A stretch of DNA of 64,000 nt from Rhodococcus pseudokoreensis (GTDB lineage: Bacteria; Actinomycetota; Actinomycetes; Mycobacteriales; Mycobacteriaceae), in the NCBI RefSeq assembly GCF_017068395.1, contig NZ_CP070619.1:3472001-3536000 (forward strand), read 5' to 3'. Positions 37,286-45,099 of the stretch are shown in pieces. The position numbers and the translations under genes are program-made. Under the pieces are notes generated by a model. The model was given only the letters and a program-made list of their open reading frames with translations. It was not told where the DNA came from and ran no database searches. Numbering within the stretch: position 1 is the first letter of the stretch; every line of letters starts with the position of its first letter.

Positions 37286-38605
37286 ATGACGCACCGGACG
37301 GCCCCGGATGGCGACGCCCTGGTCGTCGGCGCCGGAATGGGCGGTCTGCTGGCCGCGGCGGCGCTCGGCAGCACGTTCCGCAACGTCGTCGTCCTCGACC
37401 GCGACGTCCTGCCCGACGAGGCCACGGCGCGCCGGTGCGTGCCGCAGGCCCGGCACGTGCACGCCCTCCTCGCCGGTGGGCAGGCCGCGATGGAGGACCT
37501 CCTGCCGGGTCTGGTGCCCGAACTCCTGGCCCTCGGAGCCACCGCGGGCGACGCGCTCGGCGACATCCGGTGGATCGTCGACGGGCATCGGATGGCCCGC
37601 GCGACCAGCGGGGTTCCCGGCATTCTCGCGAGCAGACCGCTGGTCGAGCGGCAGGTGCGGCGGCGGGTCCAGGCCCTGCCGAACGTGCGGATCCTGGACC
37701 GTTCCGACGTCACGGGTCTCGTCCTGGACGACGGGAGGGTGACCGGCGTGACCGTGCAGCACCGGGGCGGCGTCGCACCGGAGGTCGTCGGGGCCGATCT
37801 CGTCGTGGACTCGTCGGGCCGCAGTTCGCAGAGTGTCGCCCGGCTCGGCGCGCTCGGGTTTTCGCCGCCGCCCGAGTCCCAGGTGGCCGTGGACGTCAGC
37901 TACGCGACGAGGCACTTCCGGCTCGACCCGCCGCACCTGGACGGCGATTCCGGCATCGGGATGGCGCCGGGACCGTCGAGTCCGCGCAGCGGATTCGTGG
38001 GCGTGCAGGAGAACGGCACGTGGATCGTCACGCTCGCCGGGTACGGCGACGACGTGCCGCCGCTGGATCCGGGCGGCTTCCTCGAGTTCGTGAAGTCTTT
38101 CCCGGCCCCGGACATGTACGACGCGCTGCGCACGGCCGTGCCGGTAGACGACGGCGTGCGCTACCGGATCCCGACCACCGTCCGGCGGCACTATTCGGCC
38201 GACGATCTGCCGTCGAACTATCTGCCGTTCGCGGACGCCATCTGCTCGTTCAACCCCATCTACGGTCAGGGGATGAGCGTCGCCGCTGTGGAGGCGCAGA
38301 TCTTGCGGGACTGCCTGCGGTCGGGATCCACGCATCTCGCGCGCCGGTTCCTCCGGAGGGCGAACCGGTGCATCGATCCCGCGTGGAATCTCACCGTCGA
38401 CAACGACCTCCGGATCCCGGCCGTGCCGGGACGACGGTCGGCGCGGGTCCGGTCGGTCAATGCGTACGCGGCCCGGCTCGATCGGGCGGCGTCCCTCGAT
38501 CCGGCGGTGGGGGCGGCGTTTCTCCGGGTGACGCATCTTCTGGACCGGCCGGGCGCGTTGCTGCGGCCGGCGACCGTGCTGCGGGTTCTGCTCGCCTCCC
38601 GCTGA
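37286..38605 (+). CDS. FAD-dependent oxidoreductase/monooxygenase
   Basis: A 439-residue flavoprotein. The FAD dinucleotide fold is ALVVGAGMGGLLAAAALGS near residue 12. The later ADLVVDSSGRSSQSVARL stands at the position of the second FAD motif (DG-like) and NPIYGQGMSVAAVEA matches the GD-type third motif with D replaced. It is close to the geranylgeranyl-reductase/PHBH-like monooxygenases of actinobacteria that act on hydrophobic substrates. Substrate unknown. The ATG at 37286 was chosen as the first codon before the dinucleotide fold. It diverges from the crotonase with 81 bp between starts; shared control is possible. Confidence 0.82.
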   Translation: MTHRTAPDGDALVVGAGMGGLLAAAALGSTFRNVVVLDRDVLPDEATARRCVPQARHVHALLAGGQAAMEDLLPGLVPELLALGATAGDALGDIRWIVDGHRMARATSGVPGILASRPLVERQVRRRVQALPNVRILDRSDVTGLVLDDGRVTGVTVQHRGGVAPEVVGADLVVDSSGRSSQSVARLGALGFSPPPESQVAVDVSYATRHFRLDPPHLDGDSGIGMAPGPSSPRSGFVGVQENGTWIVTLAGYGDDVPPLDPGGFLEFVKSFPAPDMYDALRTAVPVDDGVRYRIPTTVRRHYSADDLPSNYLPFADAICSFNPIYGQGMSVAAVEAQILRDCLRSGSTHLARRFLRRANRCIDPAWNLTVDNDLRIPAVPGRRSARVRSVNAYAARLDRAASLDPAVGAAFLRVTHLLDRPGALLRPATVLRVLLASR

Positions 38606-38680
38606 CGGACCGTCGCAGGATTACCTGTATGTTGACGTCACAGATACCTGAAGGATCTGCGCCGCCACGAGAGGAAATCC

Positions 38681-39748
38681 GTGCTCGACATCGCCTGGAA
38701 CCCGACGCTGAACACGCTGACCCGCAACGCCTGGCGACTGTCCTTCGGCGGCGGCATCGCACCGGTCCAGCGCACCCCGTCGACGCGGATCCACGAGGCA
38801 CTTCATCAGGACCTGTACCGGTTCGACGGTTCCGACACCGACGACGACCGGCCCATCCTCCTCGTGCCGCCGCTCGCCGCGCCAGCACAGTGCTTCGACC
38901 TCCGGCCCGGCCAGAGCCTGGCCGCACACCTGGTCGAGTCGGGCAAGGCCACGTATCTCGTCGACTACGGAACGATGGGCTACGCCGACCGCGGCCTCGG
39001 ATTCGAGGACTGGGTGGACGACTTCATCCCGGCCGCCGTCGACCGGGTGTCCCGGCTCCACGACGGCGCACCCGTCGACCTGATCGGCTGGAGCCTCGGC
39101 GGAACGATGTCGCTGCTCACCGCCGCGGGCCGAAGCGATCTGCCGATCGGTTCGGTGACGGCGATCGGCACGCCGATCGACTACGAGTCGGTGACCATGA
39201 TCGCGCCGCTGCGGGCCGTCGGCCGGTTCACCGGCGACCGCCCCCTCACCACCGCCACAGGGGCGATGGGCGGACTGCCCGCGCCGCTGGTCCAGGCCAG
39301 CTACCGCTTCACCGCACTCCAGCGTGAACTCACCAAGCCGTGGTTCATCGCCCGGAACCTGCACGACGCCGAGACCCTGGCCCGCATGGAGTCCATCGAC
39401 CGGTTCATGGCCGACATGCCCGGGTACCCCGCACGCTTCTTCCGCCAGGTCTGCACTCAGCTGATCCTGGGGAACGCACTCACCGAGGGGAGCTTCGCGA
39501 CCCGGAACGGCGCAATCGCGCTGGCCGATCTGACGGTGCCGGTCCTCGCCATCGGCGGCACCGAGGACGTCATCGCGCCGATCCCGTCGGTCCGGGCGGC
39601 GACAGACGTGCTCACCGGGTCACCGTCGGTGCGGTTCGAGTCCGCGCCGGGCAGCCACCTGGGACTCGTTGCGGGCCCGAAGGCCAAGGACTCCACGTGG
39701 GCACACATCGACGGCTTCCTCGACGGGGTCGTCGCACAAACCGCCTGA
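38681..39748 (+). CDS. PhaC-like alpha/beta hydrolase
   Basis: A 355-residue protein with the PHA-synthase-like layout: LLVPPLAAPAQCFDLRPGQSLAAHL and YLVDYGTMGYADRGLGFEDW at the front, nucleophile elbow GWSLGGTM (Ser138), and late GTEDVIAPIPS (Asp) and GSHLGLVAG (His). True class I/III PHA synthases have Cys in the elbow (GxCxG), while here it is Ser. So a thioesterase or hydrolase acting on long acyl chains is more likely than polymer synthesis. The start is GTG 38681 behind GAGAGGA. It converges on the TetR gene; a 24-bp tandem duplication lies between the stops. Confidence 0.82.
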   Translation: MLDIAWNPTLNTLTRNAWRLSFGGGIAPVQRTPSTRIHEALHQDLYRFDGSDTDDDRPILLVPPLAAPAQCFDLRPGQSLAAHLVESGKATYLVDYGTMGYADRGLGFEDWVDDFIPAAVDRVSRLHDGAPVDLIGWSLGGTMSLLTAAGRSDLPIGSVTAIGTPIDYESVTMIAPLRAVGRFTGDRPLTTATGAMGGLPAPLVQASYRFTALQRELTKPWFIARNLHDAETLARMESIDRFMADMPGYPARFFRQVCTQLILGNALTEGSFATRNGAIALADLTVPVLAIGGTEDVIAPIPSVRAATDVLTGSPSVRFESAPGSHLGLVAGPKAKDSTWAHIDGFLDGVVAQTA

Positions 39749-39751
39749 AAT

Positions 39752-39796
39752 CTGTTCAGACCAGCCCGGCCCAGACTGTTCAGACCAACCCGGCCC
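39752..39796. repeat. Tandem 24-bp duplication at a convergent gene junction
   Basis: The 21-bp unit beginning CTGTTCAGACCAGCCCGGC recurs at 39752-39772 and 39776-39796 with one mismatch, period 24. It covers the last codons and TGA stop of the TetR gene (39780-39782, copy 2); copy 1 repeats the same stop context outside the gene. This is the second such duplication at facing stop codons in the window. Confidence 0.85.
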
Positions 39797-40430
39797 GGGC
39801 GACCGCACCGGCGAACAACGCGGTGACCGCGGCGCCCATCGTCGGCTGGTCCACTTCCTCCGGATCGACGGAGTGTTCGAGCACGAGGCCGGAGATGAGG
39901 GCCATCAGCGAGATGGCCGTGGTGCGCACGTCGAACGTGTCGTCGACTCCCCACTCCCGCGCGCGCTCGCCGATCAACTCGACGAGCCGTCCCCGCAGTT
40001 GCCGCCGTTCCCGCAGGTAGGCCTGCGCGATCTGCGGGTCGCGGGCGGCAAGCACACCGAATTCGAGTACCAGCAGCGACCAGCCCGGCTCGCGCACCAT
40101 CCACGACGCGACGGCCTCGCCGCCCTTGCCAGCGGCGTCCGTCGGGTTCATGCCGGCGATCTCGGCGAGCACCCGTCCCGCGAGTTCGAGTGAGCGCGCC
40201 GCGAAGAGTTCGGCGAACATGTCCTGTTTCGACTCGAAGTTCGAGTAGACCGCGCCCTTGGTGAACCCGGCCCGGCGCGCGACCTCGGCGAGCCGGGCCG
40301 CACTGAAGCCGCGTTCCGCGAATTCCTCTGCCGCCGCGTCGAGGAGGCGCTGTCGCACGACGTCGCGACCGGGACGCGTCGTCGGCGCCCAATCGGTGTG
40401 ACGACTGTCCGGTTGACGTTCTTCAGTCAC
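39780..40430 (-). CDS. TetR family regulator
   Basis: About 216 residues. The N-terminal HTH runs VVRQRLLDAAAEEFAERGFS, then RLAEVARRAGFTKGAVYSNFESKQDMFAELF. The C-terminal ligand domain is helical and ends GAVARAGLV. The start is GTG 40430, since the longer frame start at 40448 would place the first codons inside the operator. The double operator at 40431-40462 sits between it and the divergent permease at 40483. It therefore probably represses both its own gene and the permease and responds to a substrate or drug. Its final codons are part of a tandem duplication. Confidence 0.88.
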   Translation of the reverse strand: MTEERQPDSRHTDWAPTTRPGRDVVRQRLLDAAAEEFAERGFSAARLAEVARRAGFTKGAVYSNFESKQDMFAELFAARSLELAGRVLAEIAGMNPTDAAGKGGEAVASWMVREPGWSLLVLEFGVLAARDPQIAQAYLRERRQLRGRLVELIGERAREWGVDDTFDVRTTAISLMALISGLVLEHSVDPEEVDQPTMGAAVTALFAGAVARAGLV

Positions 40431-40462
40431 GATACCTAGGGTATTCAATACCTACGGTATCG
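40431..40462. promoter_or_regulatory. Tandem TetR operator between tetR and permease
   Basis: Two perfect 5-3-5 palindromes, ATACC-TAG-GGTAT (40432-40444) and ATACC-TAC-GGTAT (40449-40461), lie 17 bp apart in the 52-bp divergent promoter. This is the usual arrangement for a TetR dimer pair repressing both genes. Seen directly; binding by the adjacent TetR is inferred. Confidence 0.82.
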
Positions 40463-40482
40463 ACAAGGATCGAGGACGTCCG

Positions 40483-41574
40483 ATGACCACCACCGCCAGC
40501 GAAACCACCACCCCGGCTCCCGTGCACCACGACAGTCCGGTGTCGAAATACGGCGCGCCCAAGGTGATGACCGCGCTGGTCTTCGGCGTTCTCCTCCTCC
40601 AACTCGGCTTCATCCTCAGCTACGTGGCCGCGTTCCATCAGCCCACGCCCCGCGACATCGAGGTCGGTGTCGTCGCCGCGGCGGGACTGCCCTCCGGGAC
40701 GGACCAGCAGGTCGCCGACCGGCTCGACGCGATCGACGGCAGCCCGCTCCGCGCACGCGTCGTCTCGGACACCGCGGAAGCCCGCCGCCTCCTCCACGAC
40801 CGTGAGATTCAGGGCGCGTTCGTCGTGAATCCCGTCGGCCCCGACACCCTGATCACGGCGAGCGCGGGCGGCAGTTCCATCTCCAGCGCGCTCGAATCGG
40901 TCTTCACCCAGGTGGAGAACAGTCAGGGTCGCCAGTTCACGGTTCGCGACGAGATTCCCGTCGGCGCGCACGACAACCGCGGCCTGTCCGGTTTCTATCT
41001 GGCGGTCGGGTGGGTGGTCGGCGGCTACCTGCTCGCGGCGGCGATCGGGCTGTTCATCGGTGCCCCGCGGACGTTGCGTCAGGCGTCGGCGCACACGGCC
41101 GTCCTGTTCGGCTACGCCCTGCTCTCGGGCGCTCTCGGCGCCCTGATCACGACGCACGTGCTCGGCACGTTCGCGGGCCACTGGTTCCCGCTATGGCTCC
41201 TCGGGGCCGGTGTCGTCTTCGGCACGGCCGCGTTCACGCTCGGTCTGCGCGCCTCGGTCGGCATCCTCGCGGTGCCGCTCGCGATCGCCGTCTTCGTCAT
41301 CCTGGGTAACCCCAGTGCAGGCGGGGCGTTCGGTTCGAACGTCATCCCCACGTTCTACGCGGCCATCGGACGCTGGATCACCCCCGGCGCGGGTACCGAG
41401 GGAATCCGCAGCATCGTGTACTTCGACGACGTGGGGCTGGGGCAGCCCGCACTCGCCCTCGCGCTGTACTCCGCGGTCGGGCTGGGACTGCTGTTCGGGT
41501 TCACCGTCCGGCGCCTCCGGAAGCTGGAATCGACTACGCCCCGTTCCGATGTCGTGTCGGAAGACGCTTCTTGA
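40483..41574 (+). CDS. ABC-2/YhgE-like membrane permease, TetR-controlled
   Basis: A 363-residue membrane protein. One helix at residues ~28-50 (VMTALVFGVLLLQLGFILSYV) is followed by an extracellular domain of about 120 residues containing RDIEVGVVAAAGLPSG. Five helices then follow between ~165 and 345, for example GFYLAVGWVVGGYLLAAAIG and LWLLGAGVVFGTAAFTLG. This topology matches YhgE/Pip/DUF3533-type ABC-2 exporters that work without an ATPase in the same gene set. It is the only gene on the other side of the double TetR operator, so it is likely induced by a toxic compound. Substrate unknown. Confidence 0.8.
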   Translation: MTTTASETTTPAPVHHDSPVSKYGAPKVMTALVFGVLLLQLGFILSYVAAFHQPTPRDIEVGVVAAAGLPSGTDQQVADRLDAIDGSPLRARVVSDTAEARRLLHDREIQGAFVVNPVGPDTLITASAGGSSISSALESVFTQVENSQGRQFTVRDEIPVGAHDNRGLSGFYLAVGWVVGGYLLAAAIGLFIGAPRTLRQASAHTAVLFGYALLSGALGALITTHVLGTFAGHWFPLWLLGAGVVFGTAAFTLGLRASVGILAVPLAIAVFVILGNPSAGGAFGSNVIPTFYAAIGRWITPGAGTEGIRSIVYFDDVGLGQPALALALYSAVGLGLLFGFTVRRLRKLESTTPRSDVVSEDAS

Positions 41575-41608
41575 TGTCGTTCCAGGGGAATGGACCTACT
41601 CTTGGTTC

Positions 41609-42082
41609 ATGCCGACGCCCCTGCACCCCCACGCCGCGCATGTCGCCGAGACTCTGATCGCGCGAGGGCACCATGGGGTGATCGTGACCCAGCCCGACTC
41701 CACCCACACCGCGGCCGAGGCGGCGGAGTCCCTGGGGGTCGATGTCGGCGCCATCACCAAGTCGCTGGTGTTCCTTCTGGACGACGACCCGATCCTGCTC
41801 CTCGTGTCGGGGGCGCACGAGGTGGATCTGGCGAACACGGGCAAACGTCTGCAGGGAAATCTGACCCAGGCGCCTCTCGACATGGTGCGGATCGCGACCG
41901 GGCAGCCGATCGGCGGTATCGCCCCGCTCGGCCATCCCACGAACCTTCCGACCTACGTCGACAACGCCCTGTCGGAGTACGCGGAACTGTGGGCGGCCGC
42001 CGGTCACCCGGACACCGTCTTCCGCACGTCGTTCTCGGAGTTGGTCCGGATCACCGCGGGCCTGGCGATCGACGTCGACTGA
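41609..42082 (+). CDS. YbaK/EbsC-type aminoacyl-tRNA deacylase
   Basis: A 157-residue YbaK/ProX-fold protein. The conserved Lys is in VGAITKSLVFLLDDDPILL and the substrate-loop GQPIGGIAPLGHPTNLPTYVD is typical. Family members hydrolyse mischarged tRNA (Cys-tRNA-Pro, Ala-tRNA-Pro) in trans. Which tRNA this one edits is not readable. The start ATG at 41609 was chosen because the open frame upstream overlaps the permease in another frame. It is separated from the permease by about 35 bp and may share its transcript. Confidence 0.88.
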   Translation: MPTPLHPHAAHVAETLIARGHHGVIVTQPDSTHTAAEAAESLGVDVGAITKSLVFLLDDDPILLLVSGAHEVDLANTGKRLQGNLTQAPLDMVRIATGQPIGGIAPLGHPTNLPTYVDNALSEYAELWAAAGHPDTVFRTSFSELVRITAGLAIDVD

Positions 42083-42123
42083 ATCCCGGTCGCTTCCCGC
42101 CCTTATAGTTGACGTCAGATCTC

Positions 42124-42771
42124 GTGAACGAGAGTGACGTGCACGAGCGTGACACAGTGCCCACACGGGCCGACCCGGAGAATGATTTGTCCGACAGAGC
42201 CGAGAACGCCGATACCGTCGATGGTTCGGACCTCCCCCGACACCCCGAACTCGCCCCCGGAATCTGTGCGGAGGATTACCGCGCAGCCCTGCGCCGTCAC
42301 CCGGCGGGCGTCACCATCGTGACCCTCGACTCGGGATCGGGCCCGGTGGGCTTCACCGCATCCTCGTTTTCGTCCGTCTCGCTGGCCCCGCCGCTGGTGT
42401 CGTTCAACATCGCGAACACGTCGTCGAGCATCGACGCGCTCCACTCGGCGGGCTCGCTGGTGATCCACCTGCTCGGGGAGCACCAGCAGCACCTGGCTCA
42501 GCGCTTCTCACGGAGCGCGGACCAGCGGTTCTCGGACGAGTCGCTGTGGGCGCGGCTCGACACCGGCGAACCGGTGCTGCACGGAACTCCCAGCTGGATG
42601 CGGGTCGTCGTGGACCAGTTGATTCCGGTCGGCGACCACACGCTCGTCATCGGCCTCGTCACCCGCGTCCACGCCGAGGCCGACGACGATTCCGCGTCGG
42701 CTCCCCTGCTGTATCACGAGGGCCGGTACTACCGGCCCACTCCGCTGGGTTCAGCGAACAACGGCAACTGA
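42124..42771 (+). CDS. Flavin reductase domain protein
   Basis: About 215 residues. The flavin-reductase-like FMN-binding split barrel covers most of the chain, with [44 protein letters not shown] and [18 protein letters not shown]. Such proteins supply reduced FMN to two-component monooxygenases, including sulfonate and sulfone monooxygenases. It faces the LLM-type protein at 42778, only six bases apart at the stops, which fits a reductase-oxygenase pairing. A -10-like TATAGT (42104-42109) precedes GTG 42124, which I prefer to TTG 42109. The first ~40 residues are a polar tail not in the core domain. Confidence 0.83.
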   Translation: MNESDVHERDTVPTRADPENDLSDRAENADTVDGSDLPRHPELAPGICAEDYRAALRRHPAGVTIVTLDSGSGPVGFTASSFSSVSLAPPLVSFNIANTSSSIDALHSAGSLVIHLLGEHQQHLAQRFSRSADQRFSDESLWARLDTGEPVLHGTPSWMRVVVDQLIPVGDHTLVIGLVTRVHAEADDDSASAPLLYHEGRYYRPTPLGSANNGN

Positions 42772-42777
42772 CCTGGG

Positions 42778-43404
42778 TCAGGACGCCAGCACCCGTTCGG
42801 CGCGGGGCAGGTCGAAGCGGCGCAGCGCCTCGTCCACCGCTTCGGCGGACGTGACGAGGCCCCGCTGCTCCAGCCACGGGAGGGTGCCGTCGACGAGTTG
42901 CTCGAGAACCCTGGGCAGCGACAGCGGGAGCAGGGTCACGCCGTCGGCGACGCCGGCGGCCTGGATGTCGGCGATGAGCCCGGCGAGGCCGACCGGAGTT
43001 CCGATGTACTGCAACGACACCGGTGTGCGCGGTGCGTCCAGCGCACTGTCGAGGAGGGCCAGCTCCTTGCGCGCGGCGCGAGCTTCTCCGGCGATGAGCA
43101 CCTCGAGGTCCACCAGGACGGTGACGCTGTCGGGGTCGCGGCCGTCGGCGACGATCTCGGCACGGATCCGAGCGCGCTCCTGCTGCGCCTCACGCAGATC
43201 GGCGGCCCGGATCCGGACGACGTTCGGCGGGAACGACGTGAGGTCGAGCTGATCCGTCGAGTCGGCGGTCAGGTCCACCCAGTAGTCGGCGCCGTTGATC
43301 GGCCGTGTGCCTGCGGCGCCCTCGGCGGCCGGGTGGTGTCCCGATCCGGTCAGTTCGACGGCGACGCGGAGGGGACGGGAAACGTAGGCATTGTCTCGAG
43401 ACAT
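42778..43404 (-). CDS. Half-length LLM (NtaA/SnaA type) flavin-oxidoreductase-like protein
   Basis: A 208-residue protein that resembles only the C-terminal half of the luciferase-like monooxygenases of the NtaA/SnaA/DszA family. The late GVTLLPLSLPRVLEQLVDG and TLPWLEQRGLVTS match their ending, while the N-terminal FMN barrel is missing. The start MSRDNAYVSRPLRVAVELTG (GAGGAA upstream) looks authentic, not a degraded remnant. So it is a stand-alone short form, role unknown, probably in organosulfur metabolism given its surroundings. A leader peptide of the sulfur type lies 56 bp upstream. It follows the cysteine-desulfurase-like gene on the same strand. Confidence 0.75.
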   Translation of the reverse strand: MSRDNAYVSRPLRVAVELTGSGHHPAAEGAAGTRPINGADYWVDLTADSTDQLDLTSFPPNVVRIRAADLREAQQERARIRAEIVADGRDPDSVTVLVDLEVLIAGEARAARKELALLDSALDAPRTPVSLQYIGTPVGLAGLIADIQAAGVADGVTLLPLSLPRVLEQLVDGTLPWLEQRGLVTSAEAVDEALRRFDLPRAERVLAS

Positions 43405-43459
43405 AAGGGTTCCTCGGGAATGACGTGTGCGTGTGAATGAAACGGAACGGGAAGACCGG

Positions 43460-43528
43460 TCAGCTCGAACACATACCCGAGGCGGTTCGGCACAGATCCA
43501 CATGCCGACGGCACCAGTGAGCAATCAT
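43460..43528 (-). CDS. Sulfur-type leader peptide upstream of the LLM gene
   Basis: A 22-codon ORF (ATG 43528 to TGA 43460) contains RRHVDLCRTASGMC near its middle to end. This motif, R-x-H-V-D-L-x-R then A-S and a terminal Cys, is the signature of the short 'putative leader peptides' found in actinobacteria in front of sulfur-assimilation operons. It ends 55 bp before the LLM gene start and begins 28 bp after the aminotransferase stop. Cys codons at positions 6, 13 and 20 could sense cysteinyl-tRNA. Function inferred from motif and location. Confidence 0.7.
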   Translation of the reverse strand: MIAHWCRRHVDLCRTASGMCSS

Positions 43529-43556
43529 TGTGCTCCCAGCCTGCGATGCCATGCCG

Positions 43557-44852
43557 TCATACTAGCGCGTCTCGCGAAAAGCGGGTCTCGGGCACCGGAT
43601 TCCACTGGCCGCTCTCCTTGGCGTAGGCCCAGTTCCGGCCTCCCGCCACCAGGGTGCGCACGGCGTCGACCAGCCGATCCACGTCGTCGGAGCAGCTTCC
43701 GAGACCGACGCTCACCCGCACGGCGCCGTCGGGCCTGCCGAGGCGGCCCAGCAGCGGGTGTGCGCAGAAACGTCCGTCGCGAACTCCGATTCCGTGTTCG
43801 GCGGACAGGTAGGCGGCGATCTCGCCCGGCTCGAAACCGTCGATCGTGAACGTCACGATTCCCACGGTGTCGGGGGCGTCCGTCCACAGCCGTAGGAACT
43901 CCAGTCCGTCGACGGATCCGAGGCCGTCGAGGAGCCTGCCGGTGAGTGCCGCCTCGTGTTCGGCCACCGTGCCGAAGTCCAGTTCGGACAGCGCATCGCA
44001 CGCGGCGGCGAGGGCCGCGGCGCCGAGCACGTTGGGGGTTCCCGCCTCGTGCCGGGCGGGGGCGGGCGCCCACTGGGTCGATTCGACGGTCACGTTCCGG
44101 ACCGCGCCGCCGCCCGCGAGGTAGGGCTCGGCGGCGTCGAGCCAGTCCCGGCGGCCCACGAGCACGCCGGCGCCGAACGGGGCGTACAGCTTGTGCCCGG
44201 AGAAGGCGAGGTAGTCGACACCCCACTCCTCTACGTCGATGCGACGGTGCGGTGCGAGCTGAGCGGCGTCGACGAGAATCCGTGCGCCGCAACGATGCGC
44301 CACCTCGGCGAGGGCGGCGATCGGCAGCACCTCACCGGTGACGTTGGAGGCACCCGTCACCGCGAGCAGGGCGGTGGGCTTGGAGCACAGTTCGGCGACG
44401 AGCAGCCGGACGGTCTCGTCAAGGGTGTCCGCGGCCCGCACGACGCGAGAGTCCTTCCACGGCAGCAGGTTCGCGTGGTGTTCGATGTCGAGGACGACGG
44501 TGCTGCCGGGAACGCAATTGGCGAGCAGGTTCAGTGAGTCGGTGGTGTTGCGGGTGAACACCACCACCTGGTCGTCGCACGCCCCGACGAACCGGGCCAC
44601 CGAATCGCGGGCCTTTTCGTAGCACTCGGTCGACACCCGCGAGGCGTAGCCGGCGCCGCGGTGCACACTGGAGTACGTCGGAAGCAGGGCCCCGATACGG
44701 TCCGTGACCTGCGCCAACGCGGGAGCACTGGCCGCGTAGTCGAAGTTCACGTAGGTGCAGTCGCCGCCCTGAACGAGCGGAACCCGCAGGTCGGAACCCG
44801 AAACCTGAGCCAGGGGGGCAACACACACGTCAGCGGTCAATACAGCAGTCAT
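43557..44852 (-). CDS. Class V aminotransferase / cysteine-desulfurase-like PLP enzyme
   Basis: A 431-residue PLP enzyme of the NifS/SufS/CsdA type. It carries YVNFDYAASAPALAQV, LDIEHHANLLPWK (the His that stacks on PLP), ILVDAAQLAPHRRIDV and the Schiff-base Lys in YLAFSGHKLYAPFGAG (Lys221). A Cys in GRFCAHPLLGRLG lies where desulfurases have the catalytic Cys. It could release sulfur from cysteine or cleave a related substrate (selenocysteine or cysteine-sulfinate). The start ATG 44852 has GAGGG at 8 nt; an adjacent GTG is possible. It lies directly downstream of a SAM-IV riboswitch and no Fe-S assembly partners are nearby, which points to sulfur scavenging. Confidence 0.85.
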   Translation of the reverse strand: MTAVLTADVCVAPLAQVSGSDLRVPLVQGGDCTYVNFDYAASAPALAQVTDRIGALLPTYSSVHRGAGYASRVSTECYEKARDSVARFVGACDDQVVVFTRNTTDSLNLLANCVPGSTVVLDIEHHANLLPWKDSRVVRAADTLDETVRLLVAELCSKPTALLAVTGASNVTGEVLPIAALAEVAHRCGARILVDAAQLAPHRRIDVEEWGVDYLAFSGHKLYAPFGAGVLVGRRDWLDAAEPYLAGGGAVRNVTVESTQWAPAPARHEAGTPNVLGAAALAAACDALSELDFGTVAEHEAALTGRLLDGLGSVDGLEFLRLWTDAPDTVGIVTFTIDGFEPGEIAAYLSAEHGIGVRDGRFCAHPLLGRLGRPDGAVRVSVGLGSCSDDVDRLVDAVRTLVAGGRNWAYAKESGQWNPVPETRFSRDALV

Positions 44853-44894
44853 CACGACATCCCTCGTAGTCAGGGACTCGTCGCAGGGTCGGTG

Positions 44895-45019
44895 CCCTCT
44901 CGGAGTCCGCGCTTGCCGGGTTCGGTATGAACCTCAGCCTGGTCGTCACCCGGAGCACCCCGCCGCGGTGGAGGGTTGCCGACCAGCTAGCCGGGGCTTG
45001 ACGCTGGTACTCGTGACCT
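44895..45019 (-). ncRNA. SAM-IV riboswitch upstream of the aminotransferase
   Basis: On the minus strand the conserved SAM-IV sequence is present in order: GGTCACGAGTACCAGCG at the 5' end (from ~45018), CAAGCCCCGGCTAGCTGG, CGGCAACCCTCCACCGCGG and GGGTGACGACCAGG closing the P1 stem with the 5' GGTCAC region. This class occurs in actinobacteria before sulfur and methionine genes. It ends some 40 bp before the aminotransferase start. It implies the gene is off when S-adenosylmethionine is plentiful. The 3' border is estimated. An open frame through this region is not a gene. Confidence 0.88.
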
Positions 45020-45099
45020 GTTTCGAAGATTGCAGGATCGGCGCGTAGTTGTCAACCCGACACCGGGAGGGTCCGGAATCCGGGTCCGACGATTTGCGC

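Noticed and set aside
36374..38536. 720-codon minus-strand frame ending in the crotonase
   Set aside because: Only the last 276 codons are the crotonase; the rest is antisense to the FAD oxidoreductase and its promoter.
38633..38645. Palindrome TGACGTCA near the PhaC-like gene and again near 42110
   Set aside because: Eight-base palindromes of this composition occur by chance and the flanks do not match.
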